Assembly (NCBI GenBank): GCA_905178155.1
Contig: CAJINV010000002.1
Coordinates: 2,917,250-2,981,249 of the forward strand
From: Amoebophrya sp. A120
Lineage: Eukaryota; Sar; Dinophyceae; Syndiniales; Amoebophryaceae
Reading direction: 5' to 3'
Length of the DNA stretch: 64,000 nt
Position 1 is the first letter of the stretch. The number at the start of each line of letters is the position of its first letter. Below are positions 29,701-44,700 of this stretch, in pieces. The notes under the pieces were generated by a model. The model searched no databases and was not told where the DNA came from. It saw nothing but the letters and a program-made list of their open reading frames with translations. The translations under genes and the position numbers were made by a program.

Positions 29701-32700
29701 CGATGGTACCGGAATATATGAGTGTGCGTCCATAGTACAACCCCGGGAGGAAGAAAGACCGGGTATAGAGATGAAAAAGGTGATCTTCCCGCGTGTTCTT
29801 ATCCCTAAGAAAAATCGCGCCATACCGTCGCGATTCGTGGGCTTTTTTTATTCTAGACAAGGCCTGGCGTGTCTGAGGCTAACAAAAGCGCCACCGCCCA
29901 GGGCTATCCAAAGCCTTCGCCGCGCATCATCCAGAGGGTCGCGCTTTCGTGCTTAGCGCAGCCCCAGCTCATGCGCCAGGGAACGCTCTGCACACTGACA
30001 GAATAATCGCCGGCCACTGCGTCCAAGTTCGGGCGCCCGGGCGCGAGCTGATGCCCCACCCAAAGAGCCCCCCCAAGCCGGGGCTACGCCGGCGGTCGCA
30101 CCGGGCCGCGGCAGTGTGCGCGCCCACTCGTCTCTCTTTGTGTCAGGCAGCAGATGATGGCCCCTCCGGTGTTGTCTTTGGTGCCTGCGCCGTGCCGTCG
30201 GTCCTAAATTAGGACCGGTGGGGCGCTGGCTCCATAAAATGATATGTATATGGTTATGGGACCACGTCCACGAAGCAAAGATGGTGCTTCAGCTGCGCAC
30301 GCTCCCGCTCGTGCATAGATAAGAGCACTACTGCAGCGACCTGCTGTGGTGTTTTGGGATGAAGCAGAGTTGTAGCTTCGGCTCCAAATGTTCCCGTTCT
30401 CGTTTTCTGTTGTTCTTATCCTCCAACTCCGCGCGCTGTGGCACAGGTACAACCCCGGGAGAAAGAAAGACCGGGGCTCTCGCGACCACAAGAGTTCCTT
30501 CCTGAAGCCGGGGTGGGCCAAGGAGAGTGGGGAGTCCCATCTCGAACGGTGCGTTCCGGCGCGGTTGGACGCTTTGTCAAAGGTCATCTCCCTGATTCTG
30601 TACGACCGATTTTCCGAGGCGGATGCGCTTCTGGAAAAGTACCACTTCTTTGCGAAAAAAGTTTTCGAGGAAATAATACTCGACAAGTCTGGTGATAGTG
30701 GTGAAAAAGAAAATGATGATGAAGCTGAAAGAACCGCAGCTGCAGGACGTCCAGCTCCAGCGCCTTCTGGACGATTGAGATACGATCCCTCCATGCTGGA
30801 TTCCCTTGTGCAGAACGCAAAAAACGAGGTCCGGGCGCGTGGGGCACCATTGGACGTTAATCACAAAGAGGAGCTAGAAGGTGGAACAACAGAAAAAAAA
30901 TTTTCGGAAGCTGCTGCGTCCACGTTATCCTCTGCAAGTACTATGAGTAGTTCTAGCACCACTATTTCTAGTAAAACTACATCTCGTCCCCACGACGACC
31001 CTTTTGATGTACAAGAAGCATCCCCCGCGGCGGCCCCGTCTTTGCTGGATTACCGCAAGGCCCGGGTGTTTGACCGCGGTCACATCGCGCGCGAAAATTT
31101 TCCTCCGGGGCGGGAAATACTTGTCGGCGCAGAGGACCGGATTATAATGGGTTTGGATAGAACAATTAGAAGTGTGAAGAGCAGTTCAAGTGATGCAAGA
31201 ACTGGAGGAAGGTCGTCCGGAAGTAGAACGTCACCGGATAAGGGAAAAGAAAAAGCAGCAAGTTCCTCGGGGACCACGGACAATGAAGAAGTACGACCAG
31301 ATGAAGGGATAGACAAAGACACGGAAATAAATCGCGAAAATCCTCCTGCAACGTCGTCGTTCCTTGATGTTGAAGATGTCGAGCTCGAAGAAGATCATCC
31401 TGGACAGGCTTCGTTCATTTCCAAATCGGATACAACCACGGATTATGATGATGATGATGATGATGACGATGATAAAAAGTCCTTCTACTCCCACCACCAG
31501 GACGTGAGTTTCTTTGCCATTGGTGTTGCCCATGCTGCGACGGCCGCCGAGCAGTACCTGCACCAGGGGAAGCCGTTCGGCGTTCCCCTGGTGCCCCCGG
31601 TGGGGTGCAGCATGGTGGAGACGGCCCCGCAAAACCTGCAATCCACCGAAGGCGTGAGCCTGAATTTGGACAACCCCAATCGCAAGGGCGGTCAGGATTT
31701 CATATCCTGTGCGAAAGTATCGTATTCGTATTGCAATCATGCATTACAAATCCTTTTGTTAATGCAAATCCGCATTACAATGCTGAAGAAATTTGTAATG
31801 CATTTAAATTTATACGAGTACGATACTTTTGTAGTTCATATTTCACGCCGCTAACCGATCTGTATTTCCACAGCGAGATTGACCTGGTGCACTGGAGGAG
31901 GCACAGCACCACTAGCAAGGACGGTCTGTATTTCCCAGCCAGGACTTTGATGCCGAACGAAAAAGAAAATGTGTATCGCGCTGTAGACTTCTTTGCAACT
32001 ACCACAAGGGCGCGCGCAGCGCCGGGCCGCGAGAAGAGGAACAGGAAGAAAATTAACTACAAGAACTCCGCTGCGAGCAAAGATGAGAACAAACAAAATT
32101 ATCCCGATAAAAAGAAGGAACAAAACCAAAATGATAACAACGAGCAGACACAGACTGGTCCTTCTACACGACGAGAAGAAAAGAACAAACGCGACGTCAT
32201 TTATCGGCCAATTTGCGATCCTGCGCTATGAAATGCAAAAGCATCGTACTGGAACTAGTATAAATGCATTACAAATTATTTCCTCAGCATGAGATGAAAT
32301 AAGATTTGTAATGCAGTTTTACCTTGAGAGCAAGATTTGTATATGCATGTTTGCGATTAATACTACGAGTGCGATACTTTTGCACTTGATATGCGCTCTT
32401 TGATGTTGATGTCGAAGACGGTATACCAGATATTAGCACTTCAACTTCCCCATTAATGGAAGTATTTCCGGACAGGTGGAAGGCGAGAATGTCGGGCACT
32501 ACTACAAATGATCGGGCGGTGGACGAGAATAGTAGAACCTCCGGTCTATCAGAACCAGAAGCTGAAGCATCATCAACAACGCCGCGTCCTCCTCAAACAC
32601 TTTTGTCCACAGTCGCTGACTTGGTCGCTCTCAGTGCTATAGAAAATCACAAGCCGCAGCCGCATATGAAATCGAAATGCAAAAGCATCGTAATGATATA

Positions 32701-35700
32701 AATCGCATGACAAATTTTCTCAGCATGATGAGAAATAAGATTTGTATATGCAGATTTGCCTTTTTAAGAGAGAGATTTGTAGTGCATGACTGCTATTACT
32801 AGCTACGAGTGCGATATTACAACTTTTGCACAGGATACCGCGCGTGCGGCTTCGGGTAGAGTCGATTTGCGCGCAGCCTGAACTTTTGGATCGAACGACT
32901 ATGTCCACCACAGAGCCCAAGGCCATCCAATTCCGCGGCCCTCACCAATGGTGGCGTAAACGGTTGCAAAGGGTAAAAGAGCAGATAACTACTACTACCG
33001 CAGTAGATCAGGAGCAGAGCCAGCCAAAAGCTATTCATTTGTCCGGTGGCCACCGCGACGACGAGAAGAACAACCACGAGGACAAAAAACAAGAACATCA
33101 CGTGGAGTTGGCGAAAAAGAAAAGAAAAGCCACGACGAGAAATAGTAACAAGACCTCCCGGGTGTTTGTTGAGAATAAGAAGGAAATCAAGACCCGATTG
33201 CGCGATTTGCTCCGCGATCACCTTGCTTACCAGAGCTCGCTAGACCGGAAGTGCAACGAGCTGCGCGCGTCGGACAACGGGCGGTCCAGCCTGGTGTTGT
33301 GTCCCATGTGCGTCCGGGATTTGCACCGGGACGTGCAGCGAAAGATGCTGTTTTTTGTGGAGGCCGCGCAGCCCACCACGAGGATAAGGCAGTTTCGGGG
33401 ACTCACGTCGCCCGCTCCGCACGAGGTGGTCGCGGAGCTGCGGCGACACCGGAAATATGGCATTCTCAACTGTTACATTCTCAACTGCTACACGGATTTG
33501 TCATGCGAAGTTGCCATTAGCCTCCACTTGATCAAGGTGCTTAGCATGACAAATTCCCGAAGGGCTAAACAGCATGATAATCTGTACCGAATCTGTGATG
33601 CGAAAGCTGCAATATTGCCACTTTTACTGCTGCTGTTCTTGCATTACAAATCCATGCAACAGTTGAGAATGTAACGTTTGAGAACGCCATAGGAACAGCC
33701 CGGCCTTTAGGGATCAGGTGTCCTACACCAACTTCGCCCAGTCGCGGGCCTTCCTCGCCGTCCTGCAGCGGTTTTACGGCGGCAGCGATGACGACCGAAA
33801 GATCGTGGGCGACATGGTGGATGCGCAGGCGCACTATCCTGTGCAAAAACGTCCCCACCCCAGAGTTGTCATGCAGATTTGCAATGACAGGAAGACTTGT
33901 GATGCGCAGCTACATGATAGGCATTTCTAAGCGTGTATTTGGAATTTGTAATGCTGTAAACAGGATGAACAGATGGATTTGTAATGCGGTTGTGCTCGCT
34001 AAACTGCACGAGAATGCAGAGAGGAACTTGTCATGCGTGGCTCCCAAGCAAGATTCTGCATTTGTATTGCACGGCCCCCAAGGCGACTATGGGGTGGGGA
34101 CGTTTTTACTCAGGATACGTGCGTGGATTTCATCAAGATGGATGGCTACTTCGAGCAGTGGCTACAGCTCCTCTCCGCGTCGCACCAGGTGCGCATTGCA
34201 AAAGCATTGTAGTCGTACTAATTGCAGTTATGCATTACAAATCTCCTTCTTAAGGCAAATCCGCATTACAAATTAAATTTGTAATGCTGACCCAATTTGT
34301 ATTGCTATTGCAATTTAGACTACTACGATACTTTTGCAGTTCATATCAGGTGCGGTTGCGCAATGTGTTCGACGCGCGTGACCCCGACGAGTCCGCCACG
34401 ACCCACTGTGCCATCCACAGCTAGGGGACTCTCAAATGTTACATTCTCAACTGTTACACGATTTGTAATGCAAAATTGCCATCAGTATCTACATGATCAA
34501 GCTGCTTCGCATGACAAATTCTCGAAGAGCCAAACAGGCTGAAAATTTGTGCCAAATCTGTCATGCAAGACGCGCTAGGTCTCCCCTTTCGCGTTTGCCA
34601 TTCTTGCATCACAAATTCATATAACAGTTGAGAATGTCAATGTAACGTTTGAGAACGCCATAACCGCCGGCTCAGTCTCGACGAGGAGGACCTGGCCCGG
34701 CTATGAAAAGGAAAAATCCCCCCTCCCACAATTGACAAGGTACGTTTTCGAAAATCTGTGTTGCTGATTTGTGACCACAAATCGTCTCTGTGTTGCATGA
34801 AGGCAACTCCACAGGCTCCGCCGCATTCTACGCCAGGCGGTTTGTCGTGCTCATGCTCCTACAGCGTAGACGTCTGTCGTGCTAAGCGCCTAGGCCAAGA
34901 CCTGTGGCCTTCTCAGGCTTGTTATGGGCCTGCAGTGCTCGCCAGCAAGACAGATCTGATTTGTGTACGCACATCCAGCGCCAGGAGCTTCGTTGTGATA
35001 TGGGGAGGGGGGATTTTTCATTCTGATACCGGCGGGGCGGCAGCACCTGGCGGCTGAAAGACGAAAGCACGGAGGAATTGGACCGGCTTATCCTATGTAA
35101 AAACGTCCCCACCCGGTAGTTGTCATGCAAATCTGCATGCTTTAAATGGTTGGCACTTTTATTGGGGCGACTTGCCGTGGTAGCGCTCGGCTTTTGTATG
35201 TTGAGGTCGCCGAAAGTGCTTCCTCGCCCACCCCCCGGGGAGGGGATCCTTGACCTGTGGCGCTGGGAGCGTTTGTCCACTACATGATGATGATGATGCG
35301 GAGCCCCATGACACTCATTTTCTACCTAGTGCTGTTATGAAACTTGTGACGCTCGAATCAGCATTAGAGGCTCGATTTGTGATGCTGCTGCACTAGCTAA
35401 ATTCGACCACACTGCGGGCCCAAACTTGTCATGCGCAAGAGCCAACGCTCGTTGATTTGTCTTGCAGAATATCCAACTTGACCAATAAATGGGGTGGGGA
35501 TGTTTTACATATGATACAGCTCGCGGAGAATGCAGAGTACGACAGCTTGGAACTATGGTGTTCTCAAAAGTTCTCACATTCTCAACGGTTTTTACATGAA
35601 TTTGTCATGCAGAATCAGGATCACGCTTGTCACGTCGATCAAGCTTCTTCGCATGACAAGTTCTCGTCAAGCTAAATAGCATTTATTATCCTTGCCAAAT

Positions 35701-38700
35701 CTGTAATGCAAGACGCGCAAGGTCCCCACTTTCACTTTTTGCTGTTCTTGCATCACAAATCTGTGTAACAGTTAAGACAATGTAACATCTGAGAACGCCA
35801 TAGGAGCGGGAGGACGAGTATGGCGTGATCTCCTACATCTCCAGCATGCGGCGGGTATCAAATGCAAATATGTCTGGGTCTGGAAGGATGGCACTTGTCA
35901 GGCTAAATCAAAATCATACAAAGATCTGTCTTGCATGATTGCCAAACGCTGTCCACTTTCGCCCAAGTTGAGAGGGGGTTTCTCATGCAGGATGGGCATG
36001 ATAGAGACCCCGCAGAGCAGTGGTCTGCCATGCTAGATTCTGCATTCCAGATCCCATGGGTCATGCAAAATGTGCATGACAAACTCCTGCACTCATCCAG
36101 ACTCAGACATATTTGCGATGCATAGCAGTCGAAAAGCTATGACGACGACAGTCCCAACTACGTGAAAATTGACCTGCCCGACCCGGAGCTGCGATGCTAC
36201 CCGCGGCACAGCGCGAAGGGCGGCAGCCCGCCGGCCTACGCGGACTTCGGTTTTCACAACTGGTGCTGGGGCTGCCGCGCGAGCCAGCCGGACACGCTGT
36301 TTTCCATGACCTGCCTGCGCTGCCAGCGCGTGCGCCCGGCGCAGCAACTCACGCGCTCGTTCTCCAACGTGATTCGAAAGCGGCAGGTGGAGTATAGTAT
36401 CGCAAGAAAAAACTGTTTCACTGTAAACTTGTAAAAATGCAGAAAATGTACCTGAGAAGTATTTGTTTTGCTACACATGCAAGACAGTGGATTTTTACAT
36501 GTGTTTTCCCTTAGAATCTCGCATGGCAAATTTTCTCTGTGATTTAGAACAAACTTGTGATGCAAAACTTGCAAAATCCTTAGCTTACAGTGGAACACTT
36601 TTTTCATACGATATACAGCACCGCCCCATTAGCCGGCGACGCCTCTTCCTTGCATAGGTGGGGCTCAAATCTAGAACACGCCCGCCTCAGCAGGGACGTC
36701 GAGGTGGACCAACAGGTCCAGGACGCCGAAAAATCGGCCAAAATAGGGGGTGAACAAAGGGTCGACCGTGCTGTAGAATTGCTGGAAAAGGACTTGTTCT
36801 TTCCCTACTTTCTGCAGCGCATGCACTTGGTATGACAGTCGTGCACAACTCCCCCTCGTTGTTCTCATTTCTCATGCAAAAGCCCGAATCCAATTGCTCC
36901 CTTGTGTCACTATTGTGCTTGACAGATTCCGCAAGCCCAAATAGTACTACACTAGGTGCATGAATTTGTCATGCACAGGCTCCGCGTTTGCTGGTGTTTG
37001 TATTGCTGTTCATGCAATACAAATGAGGGGGAGGGGGAGTTGTGCCCTGTCATCCTTGGTTACGGACGGCAGCGGGAAGTTCCACGACCTGCAGGACCGG
37101 GACCTGCGGTATGGGATTCTCAAACATGACATTCTCAACCGTTACATGAATTTGTCATGCAAAATTACCGTGAGCCACCCGACGATCAAGCTTCTACCTC
37201 GCATGACAAATCCCCGAATAAGGCTAAATAGTACTTAAATCTGTGCCGACACTCTTGTCCTGCGATACTTGCAAGCTGGCCCCTTTCACTGTCGCGGTTC
37301 TTGCATCACAAAAAATCCGTGGCGTAACAGCTGAGAATTATGTAACGCTTGAGCACGCCATATGCGGGTGTACAGCTTGAGTGAGCTCCCGACGCTGTTG
37401 GACAGCGAAGACCGCCTCGAGCTGCCGCGGCACTCGCCGCTGTTTCGCGCCGCGTGGAACGCCGAAGAACCGGCTAACAGTGATCCCTTGCTGCTGCAGC
37501 TGTACTACGGGCAGAGCGTGAAGACGCCGCTGCCGCTGTCCTTGTCCAGTAAGGCCAACGCGGCCTACCGCTACAGCTCGGTGGGCGAGCGGGTGCGCAT
37601 CCTGGACAACTTAGCCTGGAGCGGCACGGCCTTGTGGGACAATTTATTGGAGGAGCAGTTGTTTCCCAACGCAGACTATGAACTGCAAAAGTATCGTACT
37701 CGTATAAATGCATGACAAATTTCCTCAGCATGAGAAGGAAAATTTTTAATGCGGATTTGCTTTAAGAAAAAAATTTGTAATGCAAGACTTGCATTTATAC
37801 GAATCAATACGATACTTTTGCACAGCATACAGACCGGCTCCGGGTGGTCGTCGCGCACCTCGTGCAGGACCTGGTGAAGCCGGTCATTTTATCAAAAGGA
37901 AAAATCCGCCCTCCCCATATCAAAACGAAGTTTCTGATGCTGGATTTGCCTACACAAATCCGATTTGTCTTGCTGGCGAGGACTGCAGGCCCATATCAAG
38001 CCTGAGTAGACAAATTTTGGCTTAGGCGCTTAGCATGACAGACGTCTACGCTGTAGGTGCAACAGCATGACAAACGACCGCCGGTAGAATGCGGCGGAGC
38101 CTGTGGAGTTGCCTTCATGCAACACAGAGCACAAATCAACAGCGCAAATTTTCGAAAACGCGCTTTGTCAATATCGGGAGGGAGGATTTTTCCTTTTGAT
38201 ACATTTTCGCGCTCCGGCTCGACAGCCCGAGCTACATGACGGACCGGGATGTGATGGAAGAGGAGTTCCGAAAACACTATCAAATGTAAAAATGTCTGGG
38301 TCTGGAAGGGTTGCAACTTGTGATGCAAACGCTGGAGCACGCAAAAACTTGTGTTGCATGAGCGCCAAAAGCTGTCCATTTCTTGGCACGCAAGTAGGAC
38401 ATTTCTCATGCGGGACAGGCATCATGAGGCGTGCTCAAAACCTGTGATGCTTTTGCCTGCATCAGAAGCCATTTGCGTGATCCGAAATATGCATGACAAG
38501 TCTCGCAATCTTCCAGACCCAGACATTTTTACAGTCGATAAACACGGACAGAGACCCATTTTAATCGGGCGCCTGTGGAAGCAGGAGTTCTGGGTCGGGC
38601 GGCAAACTCACCGCCAGGTGCTGGGGCGCAGCGTGATGTATGAAGTATCCTGTGCAAAAGTATCGTAATTGCAGTCATGCATTACAAATTTTTTCCCCAA

Positions 38701-41700
38701 GGTAAATCCGCATGACAAATTTGATTTCTCATGCTGAGGAAATTTGTAATGCATTTACTTAAATACGAGTGCTGTGCGATACTTGTGCATTGCATATGAA
38801 GCGTTTGGCACCCACGAGGACAATCCGCGGCTGTTTTTCCCCGGGTATCCTATGTAAAAACGTCCCCACGACCCACCCAGAGTTGTCATGCAAATGCGCA
38901 ATGACAGGAATCGATTTGTGATGCGCAGCTCCATAAAAGGCATAGTTGGAAGTCGTGTTTTGGAATTTGTGATGCTGTAACCTGTATGAAAAAATGGCTT
39001 TCTCATGCGGCTTTCCTTGCTAAAAACCAGCACAACACTGCAGAGGCAAACTTGTCATGCGCAACTCCCAAAGCTTGGAGATTTGTGTAGCAGATTTCCC
39101 ATCTTGAGGACTCTGGGGTGGGGATGTTTTTACTCGGGATGCCGGCGAGTCGGCGCCGATCTCCCTGCAAGATCTGATCCGGGAGGAATTATACGAAGCG
39201 CAGCACTATGCGCTGCAAATAGGTATCGTACTAGTATAAATCGCATGACAAATTTTCTCAGCATGAGAAATGAAATCTGTAGTGCGGATTTAACTTGGCA
39301 TAAAATTTTGTAATGCATGAATGCGATTTCAGTACAAGCACGATAATGTTGCAGTGCATAAGCACGGCATGCTGGCCAGGGCGGTGCGCCCGTTCCAGGA
39401 GGTTATGGCGTTCTCAAACGTTACATTCTCAACTGTTACATGAACTTGTAATGCAAGAACAGCAACAGTGAAAGTGACAATATTGCAGCTTTCGCATCAC
39501 AGATTTTCCACAGATCAGCATGCTGCTTAGCCCTTCGAAAATTTGTCATGCTAAGCACCTTGATCAAGTGAAGGCTGATGGCAATTTTGCATGACAAATC
39601 CGTGTAACAGTTGAGAATGTAACAGTTGAGAACGCCATAGAGGTGGTGCGGTTGTTGGACCTGGATATGACAGTGCACAACTCGTCCCCCTCCCCCTCAT
39701 TTGTATTGCATGAACAGCAACACAAGCGCCAGCGACCCTGGAGCCTGTGCATGACAAATTTATGTTCACCCTGCTGTAGTACTGTTTTGTCTGTTGGGCT
39801 TAGGCTCCTTTCGAAATTTGTCATGCAAACAGTGCCACAGGTGGGCAGCGACTGGCTTTGGGATTTTGCATGACAAGTGAGGGGGACCACGGGGACGAGT
39901 TGTGCACTCTCATACTGGACTGGGCCAAGCAGGTCCGGTACCTGGAGGGTCAGGCCGTGTTGGAGGTCTTCAAGAACATGCCCGGAGGTGGTCGCGTTGA
40001 GGATATCGCAAAAAAAAACTGTCTCACTGTGAACTTGTGATGCAGAAAATGCAACACAGAACGACTTGTCTTGCTACACCTACAAGGTATTGGATTTTCA
40101 AGCGCGTTTTCCCTTGGGAAGCGCGTATGACAAATTTTCAGTGTCATGTGTAAACAAACTTGTGATGCGGATCTTGCAAAATCATCACAGTGAAGCAATT
40201 TTTTCGTGGGATAGACGAGGACGCAGAGGAAATAAACAAGGCAGCAGGAGAAGTAAACGAGGAGGACGACGACGAGGAGGGTGGTCGCTTGTTTGAGGAA
40301 GAGAAAGGCCGCAAGGAAGATGTTGATGAACATCAAGCGCGACGAGGAGGAGGACGAGGACCCCCAAAATTAGACGACCGAAGCTTCACAAAGCGCTACC
40401 TCTACGATCAGCACCAAGACTACAAATATTGGCATACAATTCCTGAACATGAGGAGAATCTTCTGGGCCAGCAGCTCGGGCTGACAGACGACGTATCAAA
40501 CACAAAAATGTCTGGGTCTGGAAGGATGCGAACTTGTGATGCATACTTGGATCACAGAAAAATCTGTCATGCTCAGACAGCAAAGGAAGCTCCTTTTCCT
40601 GTCGCCGAAAGAAGGCGTTTGTCATGCGGATTAAGCATGGGGAAACCGCCTCAAAACCTGTGATGCTAGGCCTTGCATGGCACACCTTCCGTGTCAAGCA
40701 GACACAGCATCACAAACCTCAGCAAGCTTCCAGACCCAGGCACTTTTGCATTTGATACTACGCGATCCGAGACGAATTCCGACGGGAAGCTGCTTTAGTG
40801 GATCTGTATTTGGACCTGCTATTGTGAGGAAAAATCCCCCCTCCCCATACCAAAGCGGGATACTTCTGAAAATTTGTGATGCTGATTTGAGGCCACAAAT
40901 CGTTTCTGTATTGCAAGCAGGCAAATCCAAAAACTAAAACGTGTCCGCGTTCTGCAGGTATTAATTTGTCATGCTCTGTATGGCCTATGGAGGACATGCC
41001 TGCCTTGCTAGGCGCCTACACCAAAACCCACCTCCTACTCCCGCTTTGTACTTGCCTGCACTCCTCTACTGCAAGACAAAGCCGATTTGTGTACAGAATT
41101 CCCGCGCCACAGATTTCCATTTCGATATGTGGAGGGGGGATTTTTCTTTTTGGTACCTGCGAAAAGAAAACCAGAACAAGAAGGGAGGTGATTCCAGCAC
41201 CGCCACTTCCGCGCTGCAGGAGAAGAAAGCGCGGGTGGATCGAAAAATTACCCAAGCTGCGTTGGCGCTGCTGTTTGTACGCGGAATGCGGATCCACTTT
41301 GCCGTCAACTTTCTGCCGGCCATTTGTTTCCTGAACCGGTTTTTGCGGTTCTACGTACCCCGCCGCGTGTTTCCCACCTTCTCGCAGGGCAGCGTTGTGT
41401 ATCCGAGTGCACAAGAACAACTACTCCCCCGGCCCCCTCATTTGTATTGCATGAGAAGCAATTATCCAAACACTAGCACCGCACGTGGACGAGCCTGCGC
41501 ATGACAAGTTCATTGGCCGAAGGTAGTGTTGTTTCGCCTTCCGAAATTTGTCATGCAAACAGTGCAACAGGGTAGCAAATGGATTTTGCGGTTTTGCATG
41601 TTACAAATGAGGGGGGGAGTTCGAGATGTGCACTCTCATATTGTGGAAATGCCCGAGTTTCACTTTTCGCAAGCCGCGACGACGAAGGAACACGACCGGG

Positions 41701-44700
41701 AAGCCCTCGAGGCCGTGCTCCGCGATGAAAAGCGGGACGACAAGCGGGCGGCGAAACAGCCGGAGGCGCTGACCTCGTGGATAGCCGGGCTGCGCCTCCT
41801 CACCAGCGAGCACGGGAATGTCGGGACGCAATCTTGTGCGGAACTGCTGGCGCAAATCCTACCCCAGTTTAAGCGGATCCTCCTCGCCCGGTTTCACCTG
41901 CGCGCCCTGCAGCAGAACTACGGCGTTTACCTGCAAGGAAGCGTCGGCCCCGAAGTAGTGGAGCAGGGAGGACGTAGCACGGCGGGGGCCGGCGGCGCGG
42001 GGTTGATGAAGGTTAGCCTGGTCAGCACGGGGGTGGCAGCTACGCCAGGAGGAGCAGGCGAGGGAGAAGTAGGTGGGCCCTCGTCTTCAACAGGAGCAAG
42101 TAGTACAAGAACTGCGTCAGGTGGTGGAGCAACAGGAGCTGCACCAGGTTCGACGGAGAGCAGGACTTACATCCGTACTTTGTCCCGTACCGAGACCGAA
42201 CAGTACCTGACGCAGCCTGTAGGTGCTCTCGGCGATACTAGCGTGCAGATGAGTAACGCGATTCTGAGTCTCTATCAAATGTAAAAATGCCTGGGTCTGG
42301 AAGAATGCAGCTCGTCATGCTAAATCTGAAGCATGCAAAAATCTGTGTTGCATGATTACCAAAAGACGTCCAGTTTTGACCAAGTCGGGAGGGAGTTTCT
42401 CATGCAAGATAGGCATGAGAGAGATCGCGCAGAATCTGTCATGCTAGGTCCTGCATTCCAGACCTCATGGGTCATGGAAAAGCTGCATGACAAATCGCGC
42501 ATTCTTCCAGACCCAGACATTTTTACACTTGATAGTCTCAGCATTCATGCGATTGCGGACCCGTTGCAGGACCTGCCGGAGTATCCTCGATGCAAAAGTA
42601 TCTGATACTCGTATTGCAATCATCGACATTAGCATTACAAATCTTTTTCTCAAGGTCACTCCGCATTACAAATTTCATTTCTACTCATGCTGAGGAAATT
42701 TGTAATGCATTAGTATACGAGTCCGAGTCCGAGTGCGATACTTATTTTGCAGTTCATACGGAGCAGGCCATCCAGCGCCGGGCCCACGTGGAGCGCACCT
42801 CCAGGCCCGCCAAGTCCAAGGGGTTACGGGAATTCCAGAAGTGCACCAGGAAACTGTCGTCCGAGAAGCAGGTCGGACATCGCAAGGCCACAGGAGATGA
42901 TGAGAAAGGTCATGGCGCAGGAGCTGCACGGCAAGGAGCCACCAGTGGTGGTCCTTCTGCCGGCGTCGACGGAGCTGCAAATAAGTACGCTGGAGGAAAA
43001 ATGCGGAGCAAAGTGAACGGGGACGACAGCACCACCAAGGACGACGACGAGGACGTCATTGTGGACTATCTTCTGGGCGACCTGCGCTGCCTGCGGGTGT
43101 TCGAGATACACGATACGGATTTTTTTCACTTTCCCTACGAAGGCACCCCCGCGACACGGGTAGAGTATCATGATGAAACAAGTGATCTTCGTGGCGACGG
43201 GGACGGCGAGCTGTCCTCTACTGCAGGAGCAGCAGCCTCTCGTCCTGCGCCGCAGGAGAAAAAAGATAAATCTGTGCACGGCGAGGATAGAAACGACGTT
43301 CAGCCTGCTCTTCTAGCAGGTCGTGATGTGAGCGAGGACGCTGACGATAAGGAGCAAGTCGTAAATAGAAATGATAACCCGGCGGCGCGACCACCCCCTC
43401 CCCCCCGGTTTCGCATTCGCGCCTCTCCTAGCGATAACGAATGCGAGCGATGCTTGCTGTTTACCGACCTGGCCTACGAAATGCGAAAGCATCGTACTAG
43501 TAGAAATCGCATTACAAATTTCCTCAGCATTTTTACAAATTGAATTTGTAATGCTGAATTGCCTCGAGAAAGAAATTTGTAATGCATAAACGCAATTACT
43601 ACGAGTACGATACTTTTGCACAGGATATGGCCCAGGATCTGATGCGGGAGGAATTGCTCGCGCTCCGCCGCGTTTCAACGGCCGAATTCGTATGAGAGTA
43701 CACATCAACTCCCCCTCGTCCCCCTCATTTGTCATGCAAAACCCCAAATCCAGTCGCAGCCGTGTGGCACTGTTGGCATGACAAATTTCGGAGGCCCAAA
43801 CAGTACTACATCAGGTACATAAATTTGTCATGCATAGGCTCCACGTGTGCTGGTGTTTTGTTCATGCCATAGCCATACAAATGAAGAGAGGGAGGGGGAG
43901 TTGTGCACTCTGATACTTCGAGACGGCGGTCGAGAAGGCGCATGTTGACAACACGCCCGCGGAAGGCTCGCTGTTGGAGGTGCTCTTGGTCCGGTTTACC
44001 GACTACCACGACATTCAGAACGAGGTCACGCATATGCAATGCAAAAGTATCGTACTAACTAAGTAAGTAGTATGAATTGCATTACAAATTAGCCCAGCAT
44101 GACAACTAAGTTACAAGTTAGATTTGTAATGCGGATTTGCGGATAAGAAAAAGATTTGTAATGCATAAACGCGAGTAGTACGAGTGCGATACTTGTTTTG
44201 CACTGCATAACGCAGCTACGGACCAGCTTGTTGGAAGAGCAGGAAACGAGCGGGGACAGCTACTATCCTGAGTAAAAACGTACCCACACCAGAGTCAGGA
44301 TGGGGATTTTGCAACACAAACCTAGGAGCTTTGTGAGTCACGCATGACAAGTTGCACTCTGCAGTGTGGTGCAGGTTAGCAAGTGCAGCCGCATCACAGA
44401 TTCATCTGCTCATCCTGTTCACAGCATCACAAATTCCAAAACACAATTGGAAATGGCTCTCATGGGCATGCGCATTAGTTACAAGTCTTCCTGTCTTTGC
44501 AAATCTGCATTACGCCGAGCAAAACCGCGTTCTTCTTCGTGAAACGCCCACCGCTTTTTGCGCAGTGGCTGAAAAAAAATCAAAAGAAAAAGAAAATCAA
44601 AAGAAAAAGAAAATCAAAAGAAAAAGAAAATCAAAAGAAAAAGAAAAAGAAAATCAAAAAGAAAAAAAAAATCAAAAAGAAAAAGAAAATCAATGGAATA

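Larger units (their letters stand above)
27654..30453. other. 2.8-kb complex intron bounded by a 25-bp direct repeat
   Basis: The frame ALWHRYN before 27654 continues as PGRKKDRG after 30453. CCGCGCGCTGTGGCACAG plus GTACAAC ends at both 27653 and 30453. Contains a terminal-inverted-repeat element (27655-29734), a dead exon copy (29735-29763) and an unexplained 665-base stretch (29764-30428). The cut can lie anywhere in the 25-bp repeat. Confidence 0.72.

Noticed and set aside
41250-41350. Transmembrane helix
   Set aside because: The hydrophobic stretch is short and interrupted by Arg, Asn and His; insufficient for a membrane call.
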